64,000 nt of DNA. Source: Naematelia aurantialba (lineage: Eukaryota > Basidiomycota > Tremellomycetes > Tremellales > Naemateliaceae). Position numbers and translations under genes: made by a program. This document shows, one piece after another, positions 32,282-44,323 of the stretch; the first letter of the stretch is position 1; each line of letters starts with the position of its first letter. Below the pieces are notes generated by a model. The model was not told the DNA's origin. It saw only the letters and a program-made list of their open reading frames with translations, and did no database searches. The stretch lies in assembly GCA_021527695.1 (NCBI GenBank), contig JAKFAO010000001.1, positions 1 to 64,000 of the forward strand, read 5' to 3'.

Positions 32282-35200
32282 ATGCCTAAAGCGAGCCCTT
32301 CGCCCACGGAGACCTCTCACCTGTCACGCAGCTGCATGGGTGGGTCCAAAGCCTCTGTCATGCTAATCGGTCATAGAATGTCGCCGGCGAAAGCTCAAGT
32401 GTGACCGAAAAGGTGACAACTTTACGTGCTCGCGACCTACGGTGCTGATGCTCTCACAGTACCGTGTGCGAACTGCCAAGGACGGGGAAAGGCGGAGCTC
32501 TGCCCTGACGGAGCATTGCCCTCCAAAACGGCGCAGTCAGTTGTGCCCTGCCCTCGCCAATGCTGCAGACTGACCTGATCAGCCTACAAGAGGAGATTGA
32601 TCGCTTGCAGAGTCGTGTGAAAGAATTGGAGACGCAGCTGGGGGAGAAGAGCCAGCGACGGGATGGGAGCAATGGAGTGCGCAGCATCGAGACTAGAGCA
32701 CAGGAACCACCCAACCGCGTGGGTGGGGTCAGTACAGCAGGATGGAAACCAGGCTTCGGAACGTTGGTCCTGGATTCTGGAAGCGCGCGGTTTGTTGGGT
32801 CAACCGCCGCCAGCGAATGGTTGAACCAAGTGAGTACGTCTACTCAGATGGCAACTGACTGTCCGAGGCCGAAGACAGTGAATTATTGGCAGATACCCCT
32901 CGCCGACACCTTGTCTCTACCGAATTGGATAGTCTGGCCGATTTCCCTCTCCGCAGAGCCCCTTCCACTGTTTGGCCTTTCCTCAAAACTTCCCTTCCTT
33001 CCAGAGATCGGACAAAAACGCTGTCCACAATCTACTGGGATCTGTATACCTTCAAGTGAGCCGGCCAATTGCAACGGGGTCGCTGACAGTCTTAGCTACG
33101 ATGTAGTACCCCAGGCCCAACTGGACACTTTCATCGACGCATTTTACGAACCCGATGGAATTACCTCCGGATGGACACAGGAAACGCATCCCCACAAACT
33201 CGCTTTGATCTTCATCGTGTTGGCCATCGGGAGCCTGCTGTCTATCGACACCGATCCTCAGAGTAATCTAGAGTCAAAGCGCTTCTTCGAACTCGCCGAA
33301 GTATGTCTTTCCGTCGCCAACTTTCTGAAGGAGCATACGCTCGCGAGCGTTCAAACACTGGTTCGTGTACAGTCGAACTAGACCCTCACGTCCCCCGAGA
33401 TACCTGACCATGCGTAGCACATTATGGCAAACTACCACGTGTACGACGATCGCTTGCGAGGGGGGGACCGTGCTTGGCCACTCGGCGGTCTAGCGATGAG
33501 ACTAATCCAAGCTGTGAGCACGAGACGACGGCCGTGCTGATGTGTCAGATGGGACTGCATCGGGATGGCTCAACTTGGAATTTGCCTGAAAATGTCGTAG
33601 AGGAGCGAAGGTACGTGCCGGTGCGTCCATGTCTGATGATCATCAGGCGAGTCTTCTGGGAGACATACACAGAGGAGACCTTTCAGGTGTGTCATTCTCG
33701 TGCCTAACGAGACTGGAATTAACAAATTCACGAAACTAGGCCCATTGCTTTGGCCGGCCGTGAGTGCTAAACACCGGTCGAGCACTGACACGCAGAGGCG
33801 GTCTTTTCGAACGCCATTTCGACGTCGCGTATCCAAATGATCATCCCGCAAAGGCGTTTGCTGTCGCTCGGTACGACCTCGTGCGGGTATCCAGCCGGTA
33901 AGCCCTGGGATCGAGCTCTGCTGAAATGCCAGGATCCTGGATGCAATCATGTCCACAGAGCCTCCTGCTTACGATACTGTGCTCAAGTTCCACAAAGACT
34001 TGTGAGGAACAAAGTCGCTGTTCGGTCTGACTTGAAGGAATGCTCTGGCTCAGGCGCAGCCTGAGGAGATAAAATGGCGACCGTCCACTACGGCTTTGGC
34101 CTCTCATGACTTGCCATGGTCAGAGACGCCACAGGCAGACAAAGAGGCTCTCAAGTTGTCCCTGAGGGTATGTTATTGTACCGCACGCTTGCAACAACTT
34201 GCTAAAAGAACAGCAACATACGCTGGCCTTGAACATTCACGAGAACATCCTATTCCTGTTAAGAGCGTACTTTGCTCGCGCATTACGCGACAACCCAGCA
34301 GATCCTCGAAGCAGCCAGTTCCGTGAGGCATTCGCTGCTCTTTTCGACACTTGTCAAGTAGGACTCAACTTCTGCAAATGAAGCCAGCGCTGAGCATCAC
34401 AGATTATCATCGCGATCACTCAAAGCCTCCATCGACTTCATCCAAAGGTCGCCTTGCGTCACTGGTACTTCTGGGTATGTATTAACGTGAAGGGTCATTG
34501 ACGGAACAGTATCACGCTTGCTCTGCGGCAGTCTGCATGGCCTCTATCCCAATCGTAGCTCCACTCTGCCAGGATGCTTTTCACGGCTGGCAAGCTTTGC
34601 AATCGGCCTGCAGTCTATTCTCTATGGTCGGCCCCCAGTCTCGCTCGAGCATGGCCAGTCTTGCACTGCTCCTTCGTCTTCGGTCAACCGCTTTCGACAA
34701 GATGTCTGGCACTGCCCTGTCCCGGTCCCTCCCTTCTCTTGGATCTCGGGAATCAAGTCGCGCTTCGATGCGACCAGAAGAGGAAGAGTCTACTCGCTTG
34801 ATGGGTTTGAATACACGCCTGATACAACGTCAGCATCGTGTCAGACGTCCAGCGCGTGATAGAGACCACCCTGGGCCTACCTCGGATAATGCAAGTCAAG
34901 GACCTGCCATCCCCAGCCCTCAAAGACGGCACTCGGACGACTCTTGGGAGCCAAATTTCCAGGTAGATCAGAAATCAGTGACACCTGCTGACATCGTAGT
35001 CGGAGCCCTTCGCCGATAGTGGCGCCACCATGTTCTCTTACGATCTGCCTCTGGAAGGCACGCCCAGCGTACGTAAATCAGCACTGGCGAGTGTATTGCT
35101 GACTATCGTCACAGCAGAACCCGCATTTCGAGGTGGACCGACAGGCCTTGAACTTCGACTTGGACGCGACATCGTTTGCTTATCTGGTAAGCCTTGTCAC

Positions 35201-35357
35201 AATGCTCCTGGTAGTCTGCCGCTGACTCGGTACAAAGAGTACCATGGGAACAGCCGCGGTAGCGGGACCACCTTTGGAGGCTTCTGCACCCCCTGACTGG
35301 AATGATCTGGACATGAGGTTTGGGATGCAAGGATCAGCCCGGGCCGGGCTGAGATGA
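32282..35357 (+). CDS. Zn2Cys6 transcription factor
   Basis: Second zinc-cluster regulator. Exons one to three give SCMECRRRKLKC, then DRKVPCANCQGRGKAELC, a full six-Cys cluster across introns near 32338 and 32411. A coiled coil follows (LQEEIDRLQSRVKELETQLG). The fungal regulatory domain reads LDTFIDAFYEPDGITSGW, LALIFIVLAIGSLL, AMRLIQA, MGLHRDGSTWNLPENVVEE and RRVFWETYTEE. That last block is a hallmark of the fungal_trans domain. A long C-terminal part contains SQFREAFAALFDTCQ and a Ser/Arg-rich stretch; after a last intron it ends with the acidic DWNDLDMRF before TGA 35355-35357. The junction between zinc cluster and coiled coil (about 32535-32575) could not be resolved cleanly. It lies upstream of a dehydrogenase and a sugar transporter on the same strand, its likely targets. 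Confidence 0.8.
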
Positions 35358-35599
35358 GTTGTTTGATGCAGGAGTATTAATCTCATGTATGACGCTTTGT
35401 CTCTGTGCGGAGAATATGGGAGATTCGGAGCTCCGTATATGGGATTCGGCGCCTTTGTCCCGGGTGGCTTTTTCATGCCGTTTGCGGACGAGCTCTGAGG
35501 TGCGCTGCATCGCAGAGGCATGATATCAGTTGCGATGATGGATAGAAAGACCACTGTTTGGGCGCGAACACTATCAGCAGTCGAGCCATAGCCCCCAGT

Positions 35600-37090
35600 A
35601 TGCCCATCGCCGTCGCAGACATCCCATCGAGCCCCCGTCTCCTTCGAGTCGGTGTCATCGGGCTCGGTCGCATGGGTCAGCGCCATGCTAGAAACGTGAG
35701 CGAGTCTTTCGCGGGGTGGGCAAAGGTCGCTGACAACATTGTCTAGGTAGGTTACGCCACACCGAGGGCGCAACTCGTCGCGGCATGCGATGTTCTAGAG
35801 GTAAACACCGAGTGGGCGCGGCGAGAGCTTCCAGCAGGAACCCGGTATGTCTGCATCGCACCGTTGATTTGAGGCTGCTCATTGACATTCTTGTTTCAGT
35901 ATCTACAACGACGAAGATGCATTCTTTGCGCACGAAGGACTGGACGCGGTAGTCATCGCTACAGAGACCACTACTCACGCCCCACTCTCACTCAAAGCCC
36001 TCCAGGCCGGACTGGTGCGTTGTCCACCGGGATCTCTTGTCCTTGCTGATCTTTTCGAAGCATGTTCTGGTGGAAAAGCCGATTTCGGTGGACCAAGAGA
36101 CGGCAAAGGAGTTTGCGCAGAAAGCTCAAGCTTTCCCACAGCTGAAGCTCATGGTTGGCTTCTCTCGCCGATGTGCGTTCCTCTTTTCAACCCACATATT
36201 GAACTCGCGCTGATGGCCTCCCGAATTAGTCGACGAGTCCTACCGCGACGCCAAGAGCATGATCAAGGCCGGGGCCATCGGCAAGCCGTTCCTGATCAAG
36301 TCGTCCACGAACGACCAGTACGACCCGTCGGGTGAGTTCTACACCTTGACTGGGGGAAGCGATCGGTTTTGACGCTGTAGGCTTCTTTATTGCGTACTCG
36401 GCCAAGTCGGGCGGGATCTACATGGATTGCGGTATCCACGACATCGACATGGCTCGATGGCTGCTCGACATCGATGCTTCCGACCCGGTCAAACGGGTCT
36501 TTGCGAGCGGGATGAATGTCTGCCATCCCGAGCTCGCACAGAGCGGTGACGCGGACAACGCACTTGGGGTGGTCGAGTACCAGAGCGGCAAGAGCTTCAC
36601 CTTCCATCTCAGCCGCACGGCCCTGCACGGCCATGATTGCGCCTGTGAGATCTTTGGCTCGGAAGCCAAGCTCATGGTCAACCAGGTCGGTCCATCGTCA
36701 GACCCTAGATTGGTAAACCCAGCTGACATGCCCAGAACCCGCGCATGAACCGCCTCGACATTGCAGACCTGCACGGTGTCCGCAGTCTCTCTACGTGAGC
36801 GCGTGCTTGCGTTGCATGCTTTGCTCAGTGACTTATGCCCTCAGCCCAACCTACTATGAACGCTTCAGGGAGGCGTTTGTGGCCGAGGTCAACGCTTTCG
36901 TTGCTTCCTGCTTGGACGACACCCGTACGCCTGCATCATACATCACAGACTGAGACTGATCTCGTTTGCAGCCACCCCAGTCACCGTGCAGGATGCCATT
37001 GAGGCGGGAAACATTGCGCATGCGTTGACCGTCGCCTTCCGGTCAGGCAAGTCTGTATACTTTGACAAGGACCAGCTCGTGGTAGCATAG
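35600..37090 (+). CDS. Gfo/Idh/MocA-family dehydrogenase, inositol 2-dehydrogenase-like
   Basis: NAD(P)-dependent sugar/polyol dehydrogenase of about 350 residues in eight or so exons. The Rossmann motif is RVGVIGLGRMGQRHARN. VVIATETTTHAPLSLKALQAG and VLVEKPIS (with the family EKP Lys) complete the cofactor domain. The substrate domain has KAGAIGKPFLIKSSTNDQYD, then GGIYMDCGIHDIDMARWLLD, whose Asp and His match the catalytic pair of the inositol dehydrogenases. The C-terminus is YYERFREAFVAEVNAFV and AIEAGNIAHALTVAFRSGKS. It oxidises a cyclitol or sugar, plausibly myo-inositol. The MFS transporter 870 bases downstream on the same strand fits uptake of the same compound. D-xylose or other sugar specificity cannot be excluded. 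Start ATG 35600 is close to the Rossmann fold, as usual. Confidence 0.86.
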
Positions 37091-37959
37091 ACACAGCATT
37101 CGTTCTAGACATATTCCTCGTTCTAGACATATTTCCTCATGTATGATCCTGTACATCAACCCTGACCCCAGGAAGCACCGCAGCTCCCTCCACTTTGCAG
37201 ACTGCAAGGGTTTTTCGGATGGCACACCGTCGAGGTTTAGCCGGCGGTTCCGCAGTCGGGAGGGGCAGGTCGGCTGCCCGGGCCGTGTTCTGATAGCACC
37301 CTACGTAACAGCCGACAGGTTCGACAACAACATCCCATGCGAACGCTGCGGGAGACGCCACATGAATAAATTTGTTTTGCCACCCTGAGCTAAGGGTGCA
37401 ACATGCGGCTGGAATGCCGCAACCTTGTTTTGCTATCAAAACACACCGAGAAGGATTTTGTATTGTGTCCACCTCTCCCTGTCCCCCCTCCTCTGCTGCC
37501 CGTCCAATACCGTCCCGATAATTTCGTAGCTCACCTCGGCGGCTTTTGTCGACGTTGCCGAGTTCCGCAAACGGAGGTGGTTTAGGGTCCCAGCGACGCC
37601 GTTCGCGGCTTCGACGTCGCAATGACGTTGGTGGGCATCAGCAGCGGGGTCACCACAATGTGGCTTAAGCCCCCTTCTCGCAGCCAAGTCTCCATGTCCG
37701 CCCCTGTTAGCCCCAGTCCTCCCAGAGCGGGGCGATCCCCTCTCGGACCGGAGCCACGCATGGTGGAATTTGCCAGTCAGAGCGCGAGGATTCCACCGAG
37801 GGGTCTTTAAGAGCTTGTTTGAGCGTCTCTGATGCTTGTTCTTTCTCACCCATTCGCCATGTCGAACAACAAACCAACCACTATAGCAGTAACCCGTGCT
37901 TCGTTCCCGCCTCCATCCAGCTTTGGAGTGACATTACATCCCGATGTCGATCAGTTGAT
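37091..37959. other. Intergenic promoter region, pyrimidine-rich
   Basis: No gene recognised on either strand. It has C-rich runs (37468-37505 and 37668-37740) and presumably the promoter of the sugar transporter. A frame from ATG 37859 could add an upstream exon to that transporter, but its phase does not fit a simple splice. Confidence 0.45.
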
Positions 37960-39944
37960 ATGGGACAGCACGGCCCTGGCAAGGGCGTACGGCGGATCTT
38001 GTCAGTATTTTCCGCGTGGACAGTGACGATTCTTCAGACTCTGACCATCGTAGCTCTAAGAGAGATCTTCGCCAACCGTTTAGTGTCCGTATGCGTGATC
38101 ACGGCATGCGTCGGAGGTCTTCTGTTTGGGTTTGACCAAGGCCTCTTGTCCATCATCCTGGTCATGCCGCAATTCTTGGCAGATTTCCCATCCATCGATA
38201 CGACCGTGTCCAGCTCTGCGGGGTTCAACAAAGGGTAAAGTCAAGTGTTGGATGAGCTGACGCGTCAGCATCATGACTGCTATGCTCGAGCTTGGAGCGT
38301 TCTTGGGCGCCATTGCTGTCGGTTTTGTCGCGGACAAGTACTCTCGACGCGTTTCCATTGGCGTGGGTCTCGTCTGGTTTGCGGTCGGATCTACTCTGCA
38401 GACCTCGGCATTCAGTCTGGCCCAGCTTATCGTGGGACGTACGCTCGGTGGCATTGGAATTGGGTTGGTCTTGGACAACACAACAGGAGCTGGTCGCTGA
38501 CTCACGGCAGGATGCTTTCTTGCACTGCGCCAATCTACGTCTCGGAGATCGCCCCACCCAACGTTCGAGGCGCTCTCCTGGTAATGGAGCAGTTTATGAT
38601 CGTCTTTGGCATTGTCGTCATGTACTACATCACATACGGCACCCGACTGATCGAGAGCGAATGGTGCTACCGCCTCCCATTCCTCCTCCAAATGGTACCG
38701 GGCTTCTTCCTCGGTGCAGCACTGTTCATCCTCCCTTACTCGCCTCGATGGCTCGCTGGACAAGGCCGAGATCAAGAATGTCTCGATACTCTCTGCCGTC
38801 TGCGCAAACTGCCCTCGTCGGATCCGCGTGTCCAGGCCGAGTGGATCAGTATCCGTGTCGAGGCTACCCACAACCGCGAGGCCCTGCTTGAACGCCACCC
38901 GACTTTGGGTGGTGAGGGGTTCGTAGTCGAGCTCAAACGGGAAGTCCACAGCTGGATCGACATGTTCAAGCCCGCCGTCATCCGACGCACCATGATCGGT
39001 ATCATGCTCATGTTCTTCCAGCAGTTCGTCGGCATCAATGCTGTGCGTTCACTGCCGATCTGATTGTATAGCACATTGCTGACCTATCCAACAGCTCATC
39101 TATTACAGCCCCACGCTGTTTTCGACTTTGGGTTTGGACACCACTCTACAGTTGCACATGTCGGGAGTGATGAACATCCTCCAGATGGTCGCTGTGATCG
39201 TGGCATTCTTCATCTTCGATCGCGTTGGTCGTCGGCCTTTACTTCTGCTCGGCTCCTTTGGCATGACAGTGGCGCATGTGATCGTCGCCATCATGATTGG
39301 TATGTTGTTCACAGGTAGTCGTGACATTGGCTAATCGATAAAGGCCTCTACTCGAAGGACTGGGCTACTCATCAATCGCAAGCTTGGATTGGGGTCTCGT
39401 TCATCTTCGTCTACATGCTCAGTTACGGCTTCAGTTGGGGTCCCGTCCCTTGGGCCATGCCGGCAGAGGTCCACGCGTCTAGCTATCGAGCGAAGGGTGT
39501 TGCCTTGTCCACTTGCACCAACTGGCTGGCCAACTTTATCATTGTGAGTTCACCGCCTTGCGCTGTGTCGACAGGACTAATTTTCAACAGGGTCTCATCA
39601 CGCCTCCCATGATCGAGAACATTGGCTACGGCACATTTGTGTTCTTTGCGGTGTTTGCGTTCCTCTCCGGCGTCTGGACATGGTTCATCGCTCCTGAAAC
39701 CAAGTAGGTCCCTCTTGTCTGGTGAAAGACATATAGCTCACGCCATCACAGGGGTCGCAGTCTCGAGCAGATGGACCAGATCTTCCATTCGCACGCTGCC
39801 GCACACGACCAAGAGATGAAGTCCCAGATCACAGATATCGCTTTGAACCGATCTCCAAGGTCGCCCCCGCCTAACGAAGACAAGGAGAAGAGCTCGGATG
39901 TGTACGTTGAGAACAACGGAGCTTCAACGAGTAGTTCATTGTAG
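37960..39944 (+). CDS. MFS sugar transporter (hexose/polyol type)
   Basis: Sugar porter with TM1 VCVITACVGGLLFGFDQGLL, then SAGFNKG and, after an intron, MLELGAFLGAIAVGFVADKY SRR-type TM2 boundary. TM4-5 give TAPIYVSEIAPPNVRGAL, the PESxA-like family block. RLPFLLQMVPG, YSPRWLAGQGR and VGINALIYYSPTLF (joined over an intron) continue the sugar-porter pattern, then DRVGRRPLLLLGSFGM, AMPAEVHASSYRAKG and APETKGRSLEQMD at the end of TM12. The tail is Ser-rich and acidic. QQFVGINA and the APETKGRSLEE-like end place it with fungal hexose, quinate and inositol transporters. Adjacent to a Gfo/Idh/MocA dehydrogenase and a Zn2Cys6 regulator. Start at ATG 37960 keeps one open frame into TM1. Confidence 0.86.
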
Positions 39945-40226
39945 AAGCCAGAGGAGATGTCTATCATGTTTATGAACTGGCCGAGTTGTGTTCCGCCACC
40001 AGTCGCTCTGCTGGAATCACTACGTAGATCATGACGTCATGTTCCTCCTTCCTCGTTCAGGCGACTGTGTACATCCACAACTTTCCATCCATCGTCCACC
40101 ACGTCCGTATTCATCCACGCTCTAGCAGGCTCTGGCTTGTCCAGGAGCCAAGTAGCCACACGCCGTATCGCTCGCCTTGCCGGCCTTGTCCACCCATATA
40201 GACACCTGCACGTCTCATCGACGACT

Positions 40227-41592
40227 ATGGCGCCGAAGTCTGTGCTCATCGTCGGCGCACACCGCGGCTTGGGCTTCGCCCTGGCCAAGAGGTATGGAGA
40301 GCTTGTGGGGACTTCAGGACAGGTTATTGCCACTGTGGAACAGCCGGTCGATAGAGGTAAGTTTGGGTCTGCAGAGCGAGCCCAATTGTGTGCACCTTTA
40401 GGTGAATTCGGTTTGCCTGGCGTGGAGTCTCCTGCCTTCTTTCCTTCTGGATACTTTCCTTCTTTCCTTTCAGAATCTACTACAAATGCCAACCTCATTG
40501 GGATATGTCTGGAATGTGAGCCTATGCTGACTACTCTCAGCGGACCTCCCATCCACTGTCCGAATCCTCGAGGGAATTGACTGTACCAAGAAAGACTGTG
40601 GGGACAAGCTTGTCAGCGGCTTGCAAGGGGAAAAAGTGGACCGGGTCATTTACGTCTCAGGGGTGGTCCATCCCGAGGTCAGAAACCCTTTCCTAACGTG
40701 TTGTTGCCCATGTACTGTTTCGCTGCATCGGGAGGTTTGGAATCAGCTGACAGCTGGTAGGAATTCGAAAAGCTGAACTGGGAAGGTCAGATTGAGCAAT
40801 ACAGTATCTGTTCTATCGCGCCAGTCTTCATCATCTCAAAACTGTACGTACCTTCCGAATAGTCTCTAGAGACAGATCTCAGGTGCCCCAGTTGTGAGAG
40901 CGCTTATGCTTCTGATGCAGTACGACTTCCTCGTCCCTCACTACCGATGCCAAAGTCGCTCTACTCACTTCTGAAGCTGGCTGCATCACACTGAGAACCG
41001 AGTCGGAGGGTGGCAGTGCCTACGGACACCACGGCAGTAAGGCTGCGGGCAATATGATTGGACACCTTTTGTCGTACAACCTCAAGGAGAAGGGCATTCC
41101 GATCGTCATGATTAATGTGAGTAGTACATAGGTGTTAGATGCGATGCGGTCGGCCTACCCATGGCTGCTTCCCTTGCCGAACATTGTCGTCTGAAAGATT
41201 ATGCTGATCTGATTAGCCGGGCATGATGAAGACTGGTAAGCGCCGATCTTATTCAATAAGGGAGCACTGACCTCCAGGCTAGACATGACCAAAGCCATGG
41301 GCTTGCAGCCAATGTACAAGGAGATGAAAGGTGAGCAGGAGTATATCGTCGCTTGAAAGCGCTGAGCGTTGCAGCGATGGAACCTGAAGAGGCAGCTGTG
41401 CCATTCACCGACTTTCTCGAGACGGTGGATATGAGCATGACCGGGAAACTATGGGCACCCAGTATGTCTTGCTTCTCAGGTGTGTATCTCTGCTTATCTT
41501 GGACAGATGGCACTCAAGGAATCGGTGGCGCTGAGGAGGCTATGGGGAAAGAATGGGCCAGTATGCCAGGACCCTTGGTGATGCCTTGGTGA
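40227..41592 (+). CDS. Short-chain dehydrogenase with a His at the catalytic Tyr position
   Basis: SDR of the C-factor-like group, about 270 residues. The cofactor loop is KSVLIVGAHRGLGFALAKRY, with GxxxGxG. VDRVIYVSGVVHPE follows, then KVALLTSEAGCI with the active-site Ser. The YxxxK block reads AYGHHGSKAAGNM: counting four back from Lys gives His, not Tyr, while the nearby Tyr is two residues earlier. IPIVMINPGMMKTDMTKAMG is the usual PG motif after the active site. The tail has APNGTQGIGGAEEA across an intron and ends LVMPW. The first intron (about 40357-40540) is long for this window. An upstream in-frame ATG at 40137 adds an Arg/His-rich stretch that could be a mitochondrial targeting peptide, but ATG 40227 is the family-like start. 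Substrate unknown. Confidence 0.78.
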
Positions 41593-42489
41593 TTCGAGCT
41601 TGTCGCCTGAGGGTGCGGTGCAGAAGGCAGACTGTCAAGTCAAGCGCTCAAGAGCTGTCATAAATTTTAGCATAATTATGAGGCAAGCATGAACAGTCAC
41701 GAGGCGGTGGTCATCGAGAGAAGACTTCCCTTCCAACATCTCAGCATCATCTCCACCTCATCTGCCTCGCCTGTCCTGACCTCCCAAGATGGGATCTCTG
41801 GTCTTGTTGAAGGCGAACATTGCAGCGAGCTCTCGTACCGCCATGTCTTGGCCCATGAACAGCCGCGGTTGCTCCCACACCTCGAGATGAGAGACCCGCG
41901 TACTAGGCTGGGCATTGTGCTTTGAGTCACCATGACCTTGAAAGCTTCAGACCTACACAGGTGGGGCGAGAGGGAGGCGAGGTTGACAACGAGAGACCTT
42001 AATATACCGCACAGTGTCCAGGAGAGAGCCTGTCGGAAGGTGCAAAAGATACCAAGGGTAGGTGACCGGTCCCATGTCTTGGCGTCGATCCTCACGTGCT
42101 GCAATCTTGGCGGTAGACTCCAGGGCCACCCACAGATGTTCGTGACACTGCGGCGTGACCACTTGCATGGCATCTACTCGATGCCCTCCGTGCGCTACCC
42201 CGCCTTGAGTTATCCGGGCTCGATGGGAGCAGACAGACCCAGACTTCCTCCCTGCTCCACCGTGTCGTAAGCTGGACAACGGTGTCACCAATCTCGGGCG
42301 CCGTCTGTTGCCCCGTCTTCTCCTGTCGGGCGTCACGTCGACGCAGTCAGTCGCTGCATGACATGCACTGGAGAAGGACAAAACCAAAAAGCCTTCAGAA
42401 CACCGAAGTGAACCCTAAAAATGACCGTGCAAGCTGTGATATTTTTCTCTCGCTTTGAGTTGTACGTCTGTCAACCCCCCATCAACAGG
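41593..42489. other. Intergenic region, no confident gene
   Basis: Both strands carry medium frames (41697-42387 minus, 41932-42270 plus), none convincing. On the minus strand near 41790-41880, PRLFMGQDMAVRELAAMFAF vaguely resembles the haem-loop end of cytochrome P450 but lacks the Cys and any other P450 motif. Confidence 0.4.
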
Positions 42490-44053
42490 ATGATGGCTCG
42501 CCAGCATGTCAGCCTCATCCTGGCAGTGGTCATCCTCGTCGTATTGCTCTTCTCGCTGGGCCGACTAGAGTACCAAGGCACCTGGAGTCCACTGCTCTTG
42601 CCCGTCTCCTGGGTCCCGGCCACCTTCTTCGTGCCTCCGCCAGACGCAGCGGACAAACGCAGCCTCAGCGCTGCAGAATGTATCGCCCGGTATCCGGATC
42701 TGTACCAGGAGGCAGACAGGGCTCGACAGTGGTACAAGATCCGTGGGGGTATTACGGAAGCCATGGTCGACGAGGCAGAGAAGAGTGATGCGAGTGCCCG
42801 CTTGACCATCTACGACAACAAGGTACGCCAGGTGGACGAGAGAGGGCAGGAGAATCTTCTGACTGCGTAAAGCTCTTTGTCAAGGGGTTCTACGGAGGCG
42901 TAAACACCCGAACTCAGGCTGCCATTGCAGCCGTCTACGCAACATTACTCACGAGCCCCGAGCCTTTACCAGATGTCGAGTGAGTCCGTTGCAATGACTG
43001 CTTTGATTTTCGGCTCACCCATGCAGCTTTGTCATTCAGACCTCGGATGCTGGTGGAGGACAGCACCCTCATTTCGTGCTGGATCGCAAGGAGGAGCAAA
43101 GGGGCTTGTGGCTCATGCCTGGTATGTGGCCCCGGCCTGATGGGACTGCAATTTGACTGCTGTGTAGACTTTGGCTTCTATTCTTGGCCCGAGCCGGGGG
43201 TCGGGGCGTACTCTCAAGTCCGAGCTGAGACTCTTGCTTTCGAGACCGAACGCTTAGGTCTCCATCTGAATGGCACCGAGGCGACGCAGAGTTCTTGGGA
43301 CAACAAGGTTCAGAAGCTCATGTGGAGAGGAGTCCCGATGGTGGAAGTACGACGGGTGAGAGACGAGCCCAGTGGTGTGGGTACCCGTGGCTTATGTGGC
43401 TCAGGACCTGCTGCGAGCAAGTGCTGGACAACCATGGTCAGATGTGCAGGAATTGAACTGGGGAGCAGTGAACCAGGATGAAGATGGACGAGAACAGAAC
43501 AATGGAGATCTCAAATCGCCTGCAGAACACTGTCAATACGCATTCTTGGCGCATGTCGAGGGATGGGCCTATAGCGGACGTCTCAAGTGAGTCCCGTGTT
43601 GGTTCAGAACTGATGGCTTTAGGTATCTACAACAATGTCGTTCGGTGGTGGTCACACATCCCCTCGTATACATTCAGCACTACCATCATCTCTTCAATTC
43701 TATAGACGGAGATCCAGACCAGAATATTGTCGTCGTTCCGACTCCACTCGAGAGCCACCTCGCAGGCGTCATGGAGGACTTGTTGTCGGAGCGTAGCAGA
43801 GAGAAGGTCGAGAGGATCGCGGCGAACAGCTGGCGTTTCTTGCGGGAAGGCTATATCAGTCCTGCAGCAAAGTACGTCTCAACAACTGCGTATTAATTGT
43901 TAGCTGTGCTGATACTGCCTCAGTGAATGTTACTACCGCTATGCGCTTCGAGCATACGCAGAGGTGCAGCGATTCCAGCCATCCATCAAGGATCGCGGCA
44001 CACCGTACGAAAGCTTCCTGCTCATGGGTCGAACGCATTGGGATCCTCATTGA
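42490..44053 (+). CDS. GT90 CAP10-like glycosyltransferase
   Basis: Type II membrane protein. A short cytosolic end (MMARQH) precedes one hydrophobic helix, VSLILAVVILVVLLFSLG, then a lumenal stem and the catalytic domain. Domain words: AARQWYKIRGG-like RARQWYKIRGGITEAM, GGGQHPHFVLDRKEEQRGLW, PDFGFYSWPEPGVGAYSQ, NKVQKLMWRGVP, DLLRASAGQPWSDVQELNWG, CQYAFLAHVEGWAYSGRLKY and LVYIQHYHHLFNS. The last three are the GT90 core; the HVEGWAYSGRLKY stretch binds the nucleotide sugar and corresponds to the EGxxxSxRLK pattern. CAP10 relatives transfer beta-1,2-xylose to capsule or glycolipid mannans in the Golgi. Stop TGA 44051-44053. About six introns. It is in the accessory part of the chromosome, so it is probably one of several paralogues rather than the capsule gene itself. 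Confidence 0.87.
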
Positions 44054-44323
44054 TAGAATGGTTGACCAACATCTTGATGGCTACTGCATCGCGGCAGCAG
44101 CTGTTCATACATGTTCTACCACATAGAGTCATGCATACACAACTTGGGGATCTCGGAGAAAACAAGATTGCCACGTAGGAGTTGACCGAATCGTCGTCTG
44201 CACAGTCGAGGTGACTCATCCTCCTCCATCCCGCACCAGACATACTCGAGTACACATATTACCCACGCCATGGGCCGCTAGAGGTCTGAGCCTTCCTTTT
44301 CTTGTTTAGGATTCGACAGACAC

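Noticed and set aside
38080..38949. 289-codon minus-strand ORF opposite the sugar porter
   Set aside because: Antisense shadow: the plus strand spells the sugar-porter family motifs over the same bases.
41690..42390. Cytochrome P450 remnant between the SDR and GT90 genes
   Set aside because: Only one 20-residue stretch (PRLFMGQDMAVRELAAMFAF) resembles the haem region. The Cys is Phe, the ExxR motif and other P450 blocks are absent, and the frame is closed on both sides.
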